DNA of 64,000 nt, taken from assembly GCA_038117265.1 (NCBI GenBank), contig JAYOFO010000001.1, positions 1 through 64,000 on the forward strand, in the 5' to 3' direction. Source of the stretch: JAYPUG01 sp038117265 (GTDB lineage: Bacteria; Pseudomonadota; Alphaproteobacteria; UBA6615). Below are positions 8,908 through 18,034 of the stretch, piece by piece; within the stretch, counting starts at the first letter, position 1, and each line of letters opens with the position of its first letter. The translations under genes and the position numbers were made by a program. The notes beneath the pieces are model-generated. The model did no database searches. It had not been told where the DNA came from and saw only the letters and a list, made by a program, of their open reading frames with translations.

Positions 8908-9728
8908 CCGTGGAGACCGGACAGGGCGAGACGCCGATCCCCGAGACGGAAGAGAGGGAGGGGCTCGAAGAACGCAAGATGTCGCTCGTCGACCATCTGA
9001 CCGAGCTGCGCCGCCGCCTGATGTACTCGGTCGCGGCGTTCCTGATCGTCTTCCTGTTCTGCTTCTACTTCGCCGACGCCTTCTTCAATTTCCTGGTCGA
9101 GCCGCTGGCCTCGGTCTGGCAGGGCGATTCCAATCGCCGCCTGATCTTCACGGCGATGCACGAGAAATTCTTCACCAACGTCAAGGTCGCCTTCTTCGTC
9201 GCGGCGTTCCTGGCGTTTCCGATCTTCGCATCGCAGATCTGGATGTTCGTCGCACCGGGCCTGTACCGGAACGAAAAGCGCGCCTTCCTGCCGTTCCTGT
9301 TCGCCACGCCCTTCCTGTTCTTCGGCGGCGGCGCGTTCGTCTATTACATCGTGATGCCCGTGGCCTGGCAGTTCTTCACCAGCTTCGAACAGCTTGCCGG
9401 GGCGAACACGGGTGCGCTGGCGATCGAGCTGGAGCCCAAGGTCAACGAGTACCTGTCGCTGGTCATGCGGCTGATCTTCGCCTTCGGGCTGACCTTCGAG
9501 CTTCCGGTGGTCCTCACGCTGCTCGCCAAGGTCGGGATCGTGTCGCCGGAGGGCCTGAAGGCCAAACGCCGGTATGCCATCGTGATCGCGTTCATCGCCG
9601 CGGCGATCCTCACCCCGCCCGACCCGCTGAGCCAGCTCGCGCTCGCGATCCCGATCATCGTGCTCTATGAGATCTCGATCCTGTGCGCGATCTTCGTGAC
9701 CCGACAGCGCGATCGCGAGGCGGCCTGA
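8904..9728 (+). CDS. tatC: Twin-arginine translocase subunit TatC
   Basis: 274-residue six-helix core of the Tat translocase and primary receptor for RR signal peptides. The conserved cytoplasmic N-terminus LVDHLTELRRRL (about 27-38) is present, as are FVAPGLYRNEKR (the first periplasmic to second cytoplasmic region) and FGLTFELPVV with the invariant Glu near 200. The start is GTG at 8904, overlapping tatB by 4 nt. serS follows after 71 nt. Confidence 0.96.
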   Translation: MTVETGQGETPIPETEEREGLEERKMSLVDHLTELRRRLMYSVAAFLIVFLFCFYFADAFFNFLVEPLASVWQGDSNRRLIFTAMHEKFFTNVKVAFFVAAFLAFPIFASQIWMFVAPGLYRNEKRAFLPFLFATPFLFFGGGAFVYYIVMPVAWQFFTSFEQLAGANTGALAIELEPKVNEYLSLVMRLIFAFGLTFELPVVLTLLAKVGIVSPEGLKAKRRYAIVIAFIAAAILTPPDPLSQLALAIPIIVLYEISILCAIFVTRQRDREAA

Positions 9729-9799
9729 CCGCCGCATAAACTGGACGCGATTCACCGGCGCTCCTATAAGTGCCGCGGACCTTGAACCGCGGACTCTCA

Positions 9800-11083
9800 A
9801 TGCACGACCTCAGGTGGATTCGCGACAATCCCGACGCCTTCGACCGCAGCCTGGTGCGCCGTGGAGACGCTGCGCAGTCGGTTCGCGTGCTCGAACTCGA
9901 CGCCGCGCGCCGGGGGGCGCTGACGCGCCTGCAGGAGATGCAGGAGCGGCGCAATGCCGCCTCGAAGGAAATCGGCCAGGCGATGAAGTCCGGCGAGGCC
10001 GACCGGGCGGAAGCGCTCAAGGCGGAGGTCGCCGAGATCAAGGGGCGGATGGACGCCGTCGAGGCGGAGGAGCGGGAGGCGTCGGAGGCGCTGAACGCGC
10101 TGCTGTCGGGCATTCCGAACGTCCTCGACGACGACGTGCCCCACGGCGCGGACGAGGAAGCCAACCGGGAACTCCGTTCGGTCGGCACGCCGCCGGCATT
10201 CGATTTCGCGCCGAAGGAGCATTTCGAGCTTGGCGAGGCGCTGGGCCTGATGGACTTCGACGGTGCCGCCGAGCTCGCCGGATCGCGCTTCGTGATTCTG
10301 AAGGGCGCGCTGGCGCGCATGGAACGTGCGCTCACCGACTTCATGCTCGACATCCACACCCAGGAATTCGGCTACACCGAGGTGAGCCCACCGCTTCTGG
10401 TGCGCGAGAACGTGCTCTACGGGACGGGGCAGTTGCCGAAGTTCGGCGACGACCTGTTCGTCACCAGCGATGAGCGCTGGCTGATTCCCACGGCCGAGGT
10501 ACCGCTGACCAACATGGTCGCGGGAAAGATTCTCGACGACGGCGACCTGCCGGTCCGCGTGACCGCGCACACGGCGTGTTTCCGGGCCGAGGCCGGCGCG
10601 GCGGGCCGGGACACGCGCGGCATGCTGCGCCAGCACCAGTTTTACAAGGTCGAGCTGGTTTCGGTCACACGGCCCGAGGATTCCGAGGCGGAACTCGAGC
10701 GGATGACCGGTTGCGCGGAAGAGGTGCTCAAGCGTCTCGGCCTGGCGTACCGGGTGATGGTCCTGTGCAGCGGCGATACGGGGTTCGGCGCGGCCAAGAC
10801 CCACGACATCGAGGTCTGGCTGCCGGGGCAGGGCACCTATCGCGAGATTTCCAGCTGTTCCAACACCCGCGCCTTCCAGGCCCGGCGCATGAATGCGCGC
10901 TTTCGGCCCGCGGACGCCAAGGGGCCCGAGCACGTGCACACGCTGAACGGTTCGGGGGTCGCGGTCGGCCGCGCGCTGATCGCGGTGGTCGAGAACTACC
11001 AAAACGCCGACGGTTCGGTGACGATCCCCGAGGCGCTGAGGCCCTACATGAACGGCCTCGAGGCGATCCGTCCCGATGCATGA
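9800..11083 (+). CDS. serS: Seryl-tRNA synthetase
   Basis: 427-residue class II synthetase that charges tRNA-Ser and pre-charges tRNA-Sec where present. The start is the ATG at 9800 (MHDLRWIRDNPDAFD), the usual SerRS N-terminus. The upstream in-frame extension from 9770 has no family match. The N-terminal coiled-coil arm (about 30-105) contacts the long variable arm of tRNA-Ser. Motif 2 (CFRAEAGAAGRDTRGMLRQHQF) and motif 3 (NGSGVAVGRALIAVVENY) are intact. Its end overlaps surE by 8 nt. Confidence 0.97.
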   Translation: MHDLRWIRDNPDAFDRSLVRRGDAAQSVRVLELDAARRGALTRLQEMQERRNAASKEIGQAMKSGEADRAEALKAEVAEIKGRMDAVEAEEREASEALNALLSGIPNVLDDDVPHGADEEANRELRSVGTPPAFDFAPKEHFELGEALGLMDFDGAAELAGSRFVILKGALARMERALTDFMLDIHTQEFGYTEVSPPLLVRENVLYGTGQLPKFGDDLFVTSDERWLIPTAEVPLTNMVAGKILDDGDLPVRVTAHTACFRAEAGAAGRDTRGMLRQHQFYKVELVSVTRPEDSEAELERMTGCAEEVLKRLGLAYRVMVLCSGDTGFGAAKTHDIEVWLPGQGTYREISSCSNTRAFQARRMNARFRPADAKGPEHVHTLNGSGVAVGRALIAVVENYQNADGSVTIPEALRPYMNGLEAIRPDA

Positions 11084-11876
11084 GTTTCCCCGCGATCCGA
11101 AGAAGCTGCGCATCCTGGTCTCGAACGACGACGGGGTGCGCGCACCGGGCATCAAGGTGCTCGAGCGCATCGCCAAGGAGATTTCCGACGATGTCTGGGT
11201 TTGCGCGCCGCTGAACGAGCAGAGCGGGGCCGGGCATTCGCTGACCCTGCGCTACCCGATCTGGCTGCGCCGGCTGGCGACGCGCCGCTTTGCGGTCGAG
11301 GGGACGCCGACCGACAGCGTGCTGGTCGGCATCCACCAGGCGCTGAAGGACCGCAAGCCCGACCTGGTGCTGTCGGGCATCAACCGCGGCTCGAACATGG
11401 GCGAGTTCATCACCTATTCGGGCACCTGCGCCGCGGCGATGGAGGCGACGATCCTGGGCGTGCCGGCGATCGCGCTGAGCCAGCAGACCGACTTCGACCG
11501 CAGCCACACCCATTGGGCCACCGCCGAACAGCACGCCCCCGATATCATCCTGAAACTCATGCGGGCCGGCTGGCCGAAGCGGACCTTCATCAACATCAAC
11601 TTTCCCGACTGCCGGCCCGAGGATGTGACGGGCGTCGAGGCGACGTCTCAGGGCTCGCGGCCGATGGGCGATTCCCTGGTCGAGAGCCGGCACCCGCGCG
11701 GCGGGCGCTATTTCTGGGTCGGCTCGCTGCCCACCCATGCCAAGGGCCGCAAGGGAACCGACCTTGCCGCGGTCGAGGCGAACCGGATTTCCGTGACCCC
11801 GGTTGACCTCGACTTCACCAACCGCCGTGCGCTGAAGCCGCTGGCCCGGGCGCTCGGGAGCGGCGCCGCGAAATGA
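11076..11876 (+). CDS. surE: 5'/3'-nucleotidase SurE
   Basis: 266-residue metal-dependent nucleoside monophosphate phosphatase. The N-terminal LVSNDDGVRAPGIKVLE (about 15-31) holds the Asp-Asp metal ligands. SGINRGSNMGEFITYSGT near 95 holds the Asn and Ser of the active site. The pairing surE-pcm, linked to stationary-phase survival in other bacteria, is kept here: the SurE stop overlaps the pcm ATG. The start overlaps serS by 8 nt. Confidence 0.95.
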   Translation: MHEFPRDPKKLRILVSNDDGVRAPGIKVLERIAKEISDDVWVCAPLNEQSGAGHSLTLRYPIWLRRLATRRFAVEGTPTDSVLVGIHQALKDRKPDLVLSGINRGSNMGEFITYSGTCAAAMEATILGVPAIALSQQTDFDRSHTHWATAEQHAPDIILKLMRAGWPKRTFININFPDCRPEDVTGVEATSQGSRPMGDSLVESRHPRGGRYFWVGSLPTHAKGRKGTDLAAVEANRISVTPVDLDFTNRRALKPLARALGSGAAK

Positions 11877-12523
11877 GCACCCCCGCGCACCGCGCGCGGC
11901 TCGTCCTCGGCCTGCGCAGCGCCGGCATCACCGACACACGGGTGCTGTCGGCGATCGAGCGGGTGCCTCGCGAACTGTTCGTCCCCGACGCGTTCAAGGA
12001 TCGTGCCTACGAGGACACGGCGCTGCCGATCGGCTATGGCCAGACGCTGAGCCAGCCGCTGGTGGTCGCGACGATGGCCGAGGCACTGGAACTGGCGGGG
12101 CGCGAGAAGCTGCTGGAAGTGGGCACCGGCTCGGGATACCACGCCGCAATTCTGACGCACTTGTGTCGTCGGGTGTACACGATCGAGCGTCACCGGCCGC
12201 TGCTCGTCGAGGCGCAGGCGCGGTTCGACGCGCTCGGCCTGACGAACGTGACCGCGATGGCAGGCGATGGCATGAAGGGTTGGCCCGCACAGGCGCCGTT
12301 CGACCGGATCAGCGTGACGGCGGCGGGTGCCGAGGCCCCGCGGGCGCTGCTCGAGCAGCTCAAGGTCGGGGGCATCATGATCATGCCGGTCGGCGGCCAG
12401 AACCGCACGCAGCAGCTCGTGCGCTTTCGTCGAACCGAGGACGGAATCGCGGCCGATCCGATCATGGACGTGCGCTTCGTCCCGCTGCTGCCGGGGATCG
12501 CGGCCGCCGCCGAGAGGGCCTGA
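11873..12523 (+). CDS. pcm: Protein-L-isoaspartate O-methyltransferase
   Basis: 216-residue SAM-dependent repair enzyme that methylates isoaspartyl residues in damaged proteins. Seen: LPIGYGQTLSQPLVVATM (about 50-67, the PCMT substrate loop), the SAM-binding motif LEVGTGSGYHAA near 82, and the C-terminal GGIMIMPVGG near 165. The start ATG overlaps surE by 4 nt (ATGA), so repair of proteins and nucleotide turnover are co-expressed. Confidence 0.95.
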   Translation: MSTPAHRARLVLGLRSAGITDTRVLSAIERVPRELFVPDAFKDRAYEDTALPIGYGQTLSQPLVVATMAEALELAGREKLLEVGTGSGYHAAILTHLCRRVYTIERHRPLLVEAQARFDALGLTNVTAMAGDGMKGWPAQAPFDRISVTAAGAEAPRALLEQLKVGGIMIMPVGGQNRTQQLVRFRRTEDGIAADPIMDVRFVPLLPGIAAAAERA

Positions 12524-12527
12524 ATCG

Positions 12528-13493
12528 GTGTTCGTACGCACGACATTTCGGAACGGCGCGTGGCTGCTGGTGGCCGGCCTGGTCCTGGTGGCCTGCGGCA
12601 GCCCTGGCGGGCCGGCCCAGGTGTTCGACCGCAGCTACGACCGCAGCGGCCAACAGGCTGCCGCGCCCGGCGCCTACATCATTCTGCCGGGCGACACGGT
12701 CTATGGCGTCGCCCAGAAACACGGCGTCTCGACCCGTGCCCTGATCGACTGGAACGCCCTGCGTCCGCCCTACCTGCTCGTCCCCGGACAGGCGCTGCGT
12801 CTGCCGCAAAGCCTTTCCTACACGGTCCGGAGGGGAGATTCGGTGTACGCGATCTCGCGCCGGTTCGGCGTCGACATGACGACCCTGGTGCGGCTCAACA
12901 ACATCCGTTCGCCCTACACCATCCATGCCGGCCAGACGCTTCAGCTGCCTGCCGAGGCGGGACCCGCCACGCAGGTGGCCGCAACGACAGAATCGGCGCG
13001 CGCCACGCCTGCGACCTCGCCCGCCGGTCCGGCGGCAACGGGCGCCGCACCGGGCGGCAAACCCGCAGCGCCGTTACGCGCAGTGACGGCCAAGACCCCG
13101 CCGCCGGCGCGTGCCTCGGGCGGATTCGTCTGGCCGGTCGAGGGGCGCGTGCTCTCCGGTTTCGGCGGCAAGGCGGGCGGCCTGCACAATGACGGGCTCA
13201 ACATCGCCGCGCCGCGCGGCGCGCCCATTCGCGCGGCCGACAACGGTGTCGTTGCCTATGCAGGCAAGGAGATCCGCGGGTTCGGGAACCTGCTGCTGAT
13301 CAAGCATGATGGCGGGTTGATCACCGCCTACGCCCATGCGGACTCGCTGCTGGTGAAACGCGGCGAGGTGGTCACGCGCGGACAGGTGATCGGCAAGGTG
13401 GGCAAGACGGGCAACGTCGACAGCCCGCAGCTCCACTTCGAGGTACGGCGCGGCACCGAGGCGGTGGACCCCAGCAGCTACCTGCCGGGTTAG
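12528..13493 (+). CDS. nlpD: LysM/LytM lipoprotein (NlpD-like, degenerate M23)
   Basis: 321-residue outer-membrane lipoprotein expected to activate cell-division amidases. The start is GTG at 12528, 4 nt after pcm. A lipobox LVAC places the lipid Cys at residue 23. Two LysM peptidoglycan-binding repeats follow (about 50-92 and 98-142), then a Pro/Ala linker and a C-terminal LytM domain (about 200-321). The zinc-ligand positions are degenerate: LNIAAP where active enzymes have a ligand Asp, and QLHFEV where they have HxH. It is therefore predicted to be a non-catalytic activator, as E. coli NlpD is. Confidence 0.9.
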   Translation: MFVRTTFRNGAWLLVAGLVLVACGSPGGPAQVFDRSYDRSGQQAAAPGAYIILPGDTVYGVAQKHGVSTRALIDWNALRPPYLLVPGQALRLPQSLSYTVRRGDSVYAISRRFGVDMTTLVRLNNIRSPYTIHAGQTLQLPAEAGPATQVAATTESARATPATSPAGPAATGAAPGGKPAAPLRAVTAKTPPPARASGGFVWPVEGRVLSGFGGKAGGLHNDGLNIAAPRGAPIRAADNGVVAYAGKEIRGFGNLLLIKHDGGLITAYAHADSLLVKRGEVVTRGQVIGKVGKTGNVDSPQLHFEVRRGTEAVDPSSYLPG

Positions 13494-13502
13494 ACGCCCG
13501 GA

Positions 13503-14378
13503 TCAGTCGGCGAGGTCGAGCGGCTTGCCGAGCCGGCCGGCGATGTCCTGGATCAGCTGCCAGGCAACACGCCCCGAGCGCGAACCGCGGGTCACCGACC
13601 ATTCCTTGGCCTCGGCGCGCAGCTGGTCGGTCGGCACGTCGAGGCCGAAATGGCTGCAATAGGCCTCGACCATCGCGAAGAACGTGTCCTGGTCGGTGTT
13701 GTGGAAACCCAGCCAAAGCCCGAACCGGTCGGACAGCGAGACCTTCTCTTCGACCGCCTCGGACGGGTTGATCGCGGTGGAACGCTCGTTCTCGATCATG
13801 TCGCGCGACAGCAGGTGCCGGCGGTTCGACGTCGCGTAGAACACGACGTTCGTCGGCCGCCCCTCGATGCCGCCCTCGAGCACGGCCTTCAGCGACTTGT
13901 AGCTGGTGTCGTTGTTGTCGAAGCTGAGGTCGTCGCAGAATAGGACGACCTGGCGGCCGCTGTCGCGCAGCAGCGTCAGCAGGGCCGGCAGGGAGTGGAT
14001 GTCCTCGCGGTGGATCTCGACGAGCACCAGCCCGCCCGCGACCTCCGCATTGACCTCGGCGTGAGCGGCCTTGACCAGGCTCGACTTGCCCGTGCCGCGC
14101 GCACCCCACAGCAGCGCGTTGTTCGCGGGCAGGCCCTTGGCGAACCGGCGCGTGTTCTCGATCAGAGTGTCGGCCTGTCGGTCGATGCCCTTGAGCAGGC
14201 CGAGCGGGATCCGGTTCACGGCCGGGACCGGCTCCAGATGGCCGCGGTCGGGCCCGTCGGCGTGCCAGACATAGGCGTCGGCCACGGAGAGGTCGATCTG
14301 CGCTTCCGGTTCCGGGGCAAGGCGCTCGAGCGCGTCGGCAATCCGGCTGAGCAGGGGTACGAGGTCCTGATCGTTCAT
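13503..14378 (-). CDS. DUF815 family AAA+ ATPase
   Basis: 291-residue P-loop ATPase of the uncharacterised DUF815 family. Walker A is GARGTGKSSL (near 90), Walker B is VVLFCDDLSF (near 140), and a sensor-like stretch NVVFYATSNRRH follows. The start is taken as the ATG at 14378 (MNDQDLVPL), because the 30 extra residues upstream have no family match. It runs against nlpD and shares a divergent upstream region with yajC. The molecular role is unknown. Confidence 0.87.
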   Translation of the reverse strand: MNDQDLVPLLSRIADALERLAPEPEAQIDLSVADAYVWHADGPDRGHLEPVPAVNRIPLGLLKGIDRQADTLIENTRRFAKGLPANNALLWGARGTGKSSLVKAAHAEVNAEVAGGLVLVEIHREDIHSLPALLTLLRDSGRQVVLFCDDLSFDNNDTSYKSLKAVLEGGIEGRPTNVVFYATSNRRHLLSRDMIENERSTAINPSEAVEEKVSLSDRFGLWLGFHNTDQDTFFAMVEAYCSHFGLDVPTDQLRAEAKEWSVTRGSRSGRVAWQLIQDIAGRLGKPLDLAD

Positions 14379-14517
14379 CGTTCGACTGGTCCAGGGAAAA
14401 ACGAGGCCGGAACCTAAGCGGTCGGTACGTGCCCGGTCAACGCCGATCGCGCGCGCACAATCGCGCACCGGCGGTTGAATTGCGGGAAATCATGCGCACA
14501 TTGCCGACAAGGCTTCA

Positions 14518-14545
14518 TTGCAATTCGAACGCGCGTCGTTATCAT
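14518..14545 (+). promoter_or_regulatory. Candidate promoter for yajC-secDF
   Basis: TTGCAA at 14518-14523 and TATCAT at 14540-14545 are 16 nt apart and lie 33 nt ahead of the yajC ATG. The short leader contains the strong ribosome site GGAGGGG. Position and sequence fit a housekeeping promoter; it is a prediction only. Confidence 0.4.
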
Positions 14546-14577
14546 CCGGCGACTTCGAGACAGGCCCTGGAGGGGAC

Positions 14578-15009
14578 ATGTTCATTACGCCGGCCTACGC
14601 GCAGGGCGCTGGCGGAGGCGACGCACTCACGTCGTTCCTGCCAATCATTCTGATCTTCGTCATCTTCTATTTCCTGCTGATCCGACCTCAGCAGAAGAAG
14701 ATGAAGGCACATCGCCAGATGCTGGGGCAGGTGAAGCGCGGCGACCGCGTGCTGACCGGCGGCGGCATCATCGGCAATGTCGTGCGCGTCAAGGACGACA
14801 CCGACGAGGTCACCGTCGAGATCGCCGAGGGCGTTCGCGTCGAGATTCTCCGCGGCACGATTTCCGATGTCATCAATTCGGCGGGCGGTGCGGCGAACAC
14901 CGGCGGCGGACAGGCGGCGGGCAAGGACGGCCCGACGGTGGTCGGCCCGGCCGCGAACGACGGCGGATCGAAGGGTATCCTCGGCGGCCTCTTCGGCGGC
15001 CGCAAGTAA
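14578..15009 (+). CDS. yajC: Preprotein translocase subunit YajC
   Basis: 143-residue accessory subunit of the SecDF-YajC complex. The ATG at 14578 (MFITPAYAQG) is chosen because GGAGGGGAC lies directly upstream; the in-frame extension from 14518 has no support. One membrane helix (about 20-40, PIILIFVIFYFLLIRPQQKK) is followed by the RPQQKKMKAH motif and a small SH3-like cytoplasmic domain (about 55-100). The Gly-rich tail is longer than in E. coli YajC. It is first in the set yajC-secD-secF. Confidence 0.95.
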   Translation: MFITPAYAQGAGGGDALTSFLPIILIFVIFYFLLIRPQQKKMKAHRQMLGQVKRGDRVLTGGGIIGNVVRVKDDTDEVTVEIAEGVRVEILRGTISDVINSAGGAANTGGGQAAGKDGPTVVGPAANDGGSKGILGGLFGGRK

Positions 15010-15030
15010 CCGGAACGGGATCCGGCCGAC

Positions 15031-16614
15031 ATGGTCAACTATCCGCGCTGGGCCATCGTCACGACGGTCTTGATCGCCCTGCTGGGCCTGATCTATGCCG
15101 CGCCCAACTTCCTGTTGTCGGGTGACGACGAGATCGAAGCGCCGGGCTTCCTGCCCACGCAACGCATGAATCTCGGCCTCGATCTGCAGGGCGGCGCTTC
15201 GCTGCTGATGCAGGTCGGAGTGGAGGCCGCGTTCGACGAAATTCTCGAATCGGTGGAGAACTCGGTTCGTCGCGAATTGCGCGACCGCCGCGCGGACGGC
15301 GGACGGATCGGCTACACCGACCTGCGCGCCGAGGGCGGTGCTGTGCGGTTCACGCTGCGCGATCCCGCCGACGCGGACGAGGCGCGCGACCGGCTGCGCA
15401 ATGTCGAGGACGGGTTCACGGTCTCTGAAACCGACGGCACCCATTTCCGGCTGGAGATGACGGAAGACGCGGTTCGCGCGCGCCGCCAGCGCATCGTCGA
15501 GCAGTCGATCGCCATCGTCGGCGACCGGGTCAACCAGCTGGGCGTTTCGGAACCGAGCATCCAGCAGCAGGGCGAGGAGCGCATTCTCGTCCAGGTGCCC
15601 GGCGTCAGCGACACGGGGCGGCTCAAGGCCATCATCGGCCAGACCGCGAAGATGTCGTTCAAGGTGGTTGATGAGGCCGCAAGCCTTCAGGACGCGCTTT
15701 CCGGCAACATCCCGCCGGGGTCTGAGCTGCTGTACGGGCCCGAAGACGAGGGGCGCATCCCCTATGTCGTGCGCCGGGTGGTCGAGGTGAGCGGCGAGCG
15801 CCTTGTCGACGCCCAGCCGAGTTTCCAGGACGGCCGGCCCATCGTCTCGTTCCGATTCGACGCGGCCGGCGGCGCGCGCTTCGGCGAGCTGACGTCGGAG
15901 AATGTCGGCAACCGCCTCGCCATCGTACTCGACGACGTGGTCGTCAGCGCACCGCGCATCCAGACGGCCATCGTCGGCGGCAGCGGCATCATCACCGGCC
16001 GGTTTACCGTGCAGGAGGTCGACGACCTGGCGCTCGTGCTGCGCGCGGGCGCGCTTCCCGCGCCGCTGAGATTCCTCGAGGAACGCACGGTAGGGCCGGG
16101 GCTGGGACAGGATTCGATCGAGGCCGGCAAGATCGCCAGCGTCATCGGCCTGGTCGCGGTCGTGGTCTTCATGATCGCGAGCTACGGCCTGTTCGGGGCG
16201 ATGGCGGCGCTGGCGCTGCTGTTCAACCTGTCGCTGATCGTGGCGCTGCTGTCGGCTTTGCAGGCGACCCTGACCCTGCCGGGAATCGCCGGCATCGTGC
16301 TGACCATCGGCATGGCCGTGGACGCGAACGTGCTGATCCTCGAACGCATTAAGGAGGAGACGCGGATCGGCCGGACGCCGATCTCGGCGGTCGACGCGGG
16401 TTATCGCCGGGCCCTGACCACGATCATCGACTCCAACCTGACGACCCTGATCGCGGCCATCCTGCTGTTCCAGTTCGGCACCGGCCCGATCAAGGGCTTC
16501 GCCGTGACCCTGTCCATCGGCATCGTGACCTCGATGTTCACCGCGCTGATGCTCACCCGCCTGTTCGTCGTCGTGTGGCTGCGCCGCCGACGGCCGCAGA
16601 CGCTGCCGATCTGA
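15031..16614 (+). CDS. secD: Protein translocase subunit SecD
   Basis: 527-residue inner-membrane RND-family protein that uses the proton gradient to complete Sec export. TM1 is about 7-26. The large periplasmic P1 domain opens with LGLDLQGGASLLMQV (about 50-64), and five C-terminal TMs carry the SecD_SecF signature (TIGMAVDANVLILERIKEE near 430, with the conserved Asp and Asn). It starts 21 nt after yajC, and secF follows after 10 nt. Confidence 0.96.
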   Translation: MVNYPRWAIVTTVLIALLGLIYAAPNFLLSGDDEIEAPGFLPTQRMNLGLDLQGGASLLMQVGVEAAFDEILESVENSVRRELRDRRADGGRIGYTDLRAEGGAVRFTLRDPADADEARDRLRNVEDGFTVSETDGTHFRLEMTEDAVRARRQRIVEQSIAIVGDRVNQLGVSEPSIQQQGEERILVQVPGVSDTGRLKAIIGQTAKMSFKVVDEAASLQDALSGNIPPGSELLYGPEDEGRIPYVVRRVVEVSGERLVDAQPSFQDGRPIVSFRFDAAGGARFGELTSENVGNRLAIVLDDVVVSAPRIQTAIVGGSGIITGRFTVQEVDDLALVLRAGALPAPLRFLEERTVGPGLGQDSIEAGKIASVIGLVAVVVFMIASYGLFGAMAALALLFNLSLIVALLSALQATLTLPGIAGIVLTIGMAVDANVLILERIKEETRIGRTPISAVDAGYRRALTTIIDSNLTTLIAAILLFQFGTGPIKGFAVTLSIGIVTSMFTALMLTRLFVVVWLRRRRPQTLPI

Positions 16615-16624
16615 GAACGAATCC

Positions 16625-17590
16625 ATGTTGCGTCTGAACTTCGTCCCCGAGAACACGAACATCGATTTCGTCGGCCTGCGCAAGCTGGCCTATCCGCTGT
16701 CGATCCTTCTGATCGTCGCCTCGATCGCGGCATTCGCGGTGCAGGGCCTCAACTTCGGCATCGACTTCCGCGGCGGCACCCTGATCGAGATCAAGACCGA
16801 CAGCCCCGCCGACATCTCCGCGTTGCGTGCGCGCATGGATGCGCTGAACGTCGGCGAGGTGCAGGTCCAGGAATTCGGTGCGCCCGACGACGTGCTGATC
16901 CGGGTGCAGCGGCAGGACGGCACCGAGGCAGAGCAGGTCAAGGCGATCGAGGCGATCAAGTCTGCGCTGGGCGACGACGTGGCGGAGTATCGCCGGATCG
17001 AGTTCGTGGGCCCCACGGTCGGAGCGGAACTCATCGAATCCGCGATCTGGGCGGTCGTCCTGGCGATCATCGCAATCCTGGCCTACATCTGGTTCCGGTT
17101 CGAATGGCAGTTCGGCGTCGGCGCGGTGATCGCGCTGACCCATGACGTGATCACCACCATCGGCCTGTTCGCGGTCACCCAGCTCGAATTCAACATCGCC
17201 ACGGTGGCCGCGATTCTGACCATCGCGGGCTATTCGATCAACGACACCGTCGTGATCTACGACCGGGTGCGCGAGGAGCTGCGCCGCTACAAGAAGCTCG
17301 ACATGTCCTCGCTGCTCAACCTGGCGGCGAACCGCACCCTGTCGCGCACCTTCATGACCAGCGTGACCACCCTGATCGCACTGGTCGCGCTGGCGATCTT
17401 CGGCGGCTCGATCATCCGCGACTTCTCGATCGCGATGATCTGGGGCGTCATCGTCGGCACCTATTCGTCGGTGTTCATTGCCGTGCCCGTGCTGCTGGGG
17501 CTGAGGCTGAGCCGCGAGGCCCTGTCGGCCGAGGTGGAAGAGGGCGAGGAAACGGGCGCGGATACGCCCGAGGGCCGCGATGCCGGCTGA
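16625..17590 (+). CDS. secF: Protein translocase subunit SecF
   Basis: 321-residue partner of SecD with six membrane helices. After TM1, LNFGIDFRGGTLIEI (about 42-56) is the conserved periplasmic motif. IAGYSINDTVVIYDRVREE near 200 is the transmembrane-4 signature with a conserved Asp. The C-terminal acidic tail is variable. Its end overlaps the Mth938-domain gene by 11 nt, so that gene is translated as part of the sec operon. Confidence 0.96.
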   Translation: MLRLNFVPENTNIDFVGLRKLAYPLSILLIVASIAAFAVQGLNFGIDFRGGTLIEIKTDSPADISALRARMDALNVGEVQVQEFGAPDDVLIRVQRQDGTEAEQVKAIEAIKSALGDDVAEYRRIEFVGPTVGAELIESAIWAVVLAIIAILAYIWFRFEWQFGVGAVIALTHDVITTIGLFAVTQLEFNIATVAAILTIAGYSINDTVVIYDRVREELRRYKKLDMSSLLNLAANRTLSRTFMTSVTTLIALVALAIFGGSIIRDFSIAMIWGVIVGTYSSVFIAVPVLLGLRLSREALSAEVEEGEETGADTPEGRDAG

Positions 17591-17963
17591 CGCCCAGCGC
17601 CCGTCGGATATCTATCAGACCATCGAAGGCTACGGCCCCGGCCGGTTCCGGGTTTCCGGTCACACCCATCAGGGCTCGGTCATCGTGTTTCCCGAGCGCA
17701 CGATCGCCTGGGAGGTGCGTGCCTTCGACCAGGTCTCGACGGCCTCGCTCGCGCCCGCCATCGACGCCGGCGAGACGATCGAGATTCTGCTGCTCGGCTG
17801 CGGCGAACGGATGGGCCGGGTCGGCGAAGAGTTGCGCGCGGCATTGCGGCAGACGGGCGTCGTGCTCGAGCCGATGGCCACGGGCGCGGCGGCGCGCACC
17901 TTCAATTTGCTGCTGTCGGAAGACCGCCGGGTGGCCGCTGCGCTGATCGCGCTGCCGGCCTGA
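17580..17963 (+). CDS. Mth938-like domain protein (NDUFAF3 homologue)
   Basis: 127-residue protein of the Mth938/DUF498 family. The eukaryotic member NDUFAF3 is a complex I assembly factor in mitochondria. Family features: the N-terminal YGPGRFRVSG, a central ILLLGCGERM (about 60-69), and the C-terminal MATGAAARTFNLLLSEDRRVAAALI. It overlaps secF by 11 nt. Together with the NDUFAF6-like gene about 0.8 kb downstream, this suggests a role in respiratory-complex or membrane-protein biogenesis (inference). Confidence 0.88.
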   Translation: MPADAQRPSDIYQTIEGYGPGRFRVSGHTHQGSVIVFPERTIAWEVRAFDQVSTASLAPAIDAGETIEILLLGCGERMGRVGEELRAALRQTGVVLEPMATGAAARTFNLLLSEDRRVAAALIALPA

Positions 17964-17991
17964 ACTGCGAACACCCGATCCCGAAACGAAA

Positions 17992-18013
17992 GCGGGGCCC
18001 CGAAGGGCCCCGC
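17992..18013. terminator. Rho-independent terminator, probably shared by converging genes
   Basis: Perfect 9-bp stem GCGGGGCCC / GGGCCCCGC with a CGAA loop, midway between the stops of the Mth938 gene (+) and the PuuD-like gene (-). On the minus strand it runs into a T-rich stretch (TTTCGTTTC); on the plus strand the tail is poor in T. Confidence 0.75.
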
Positions 18014-18034
18014 TGACGCATCCGTTTCGGCGGA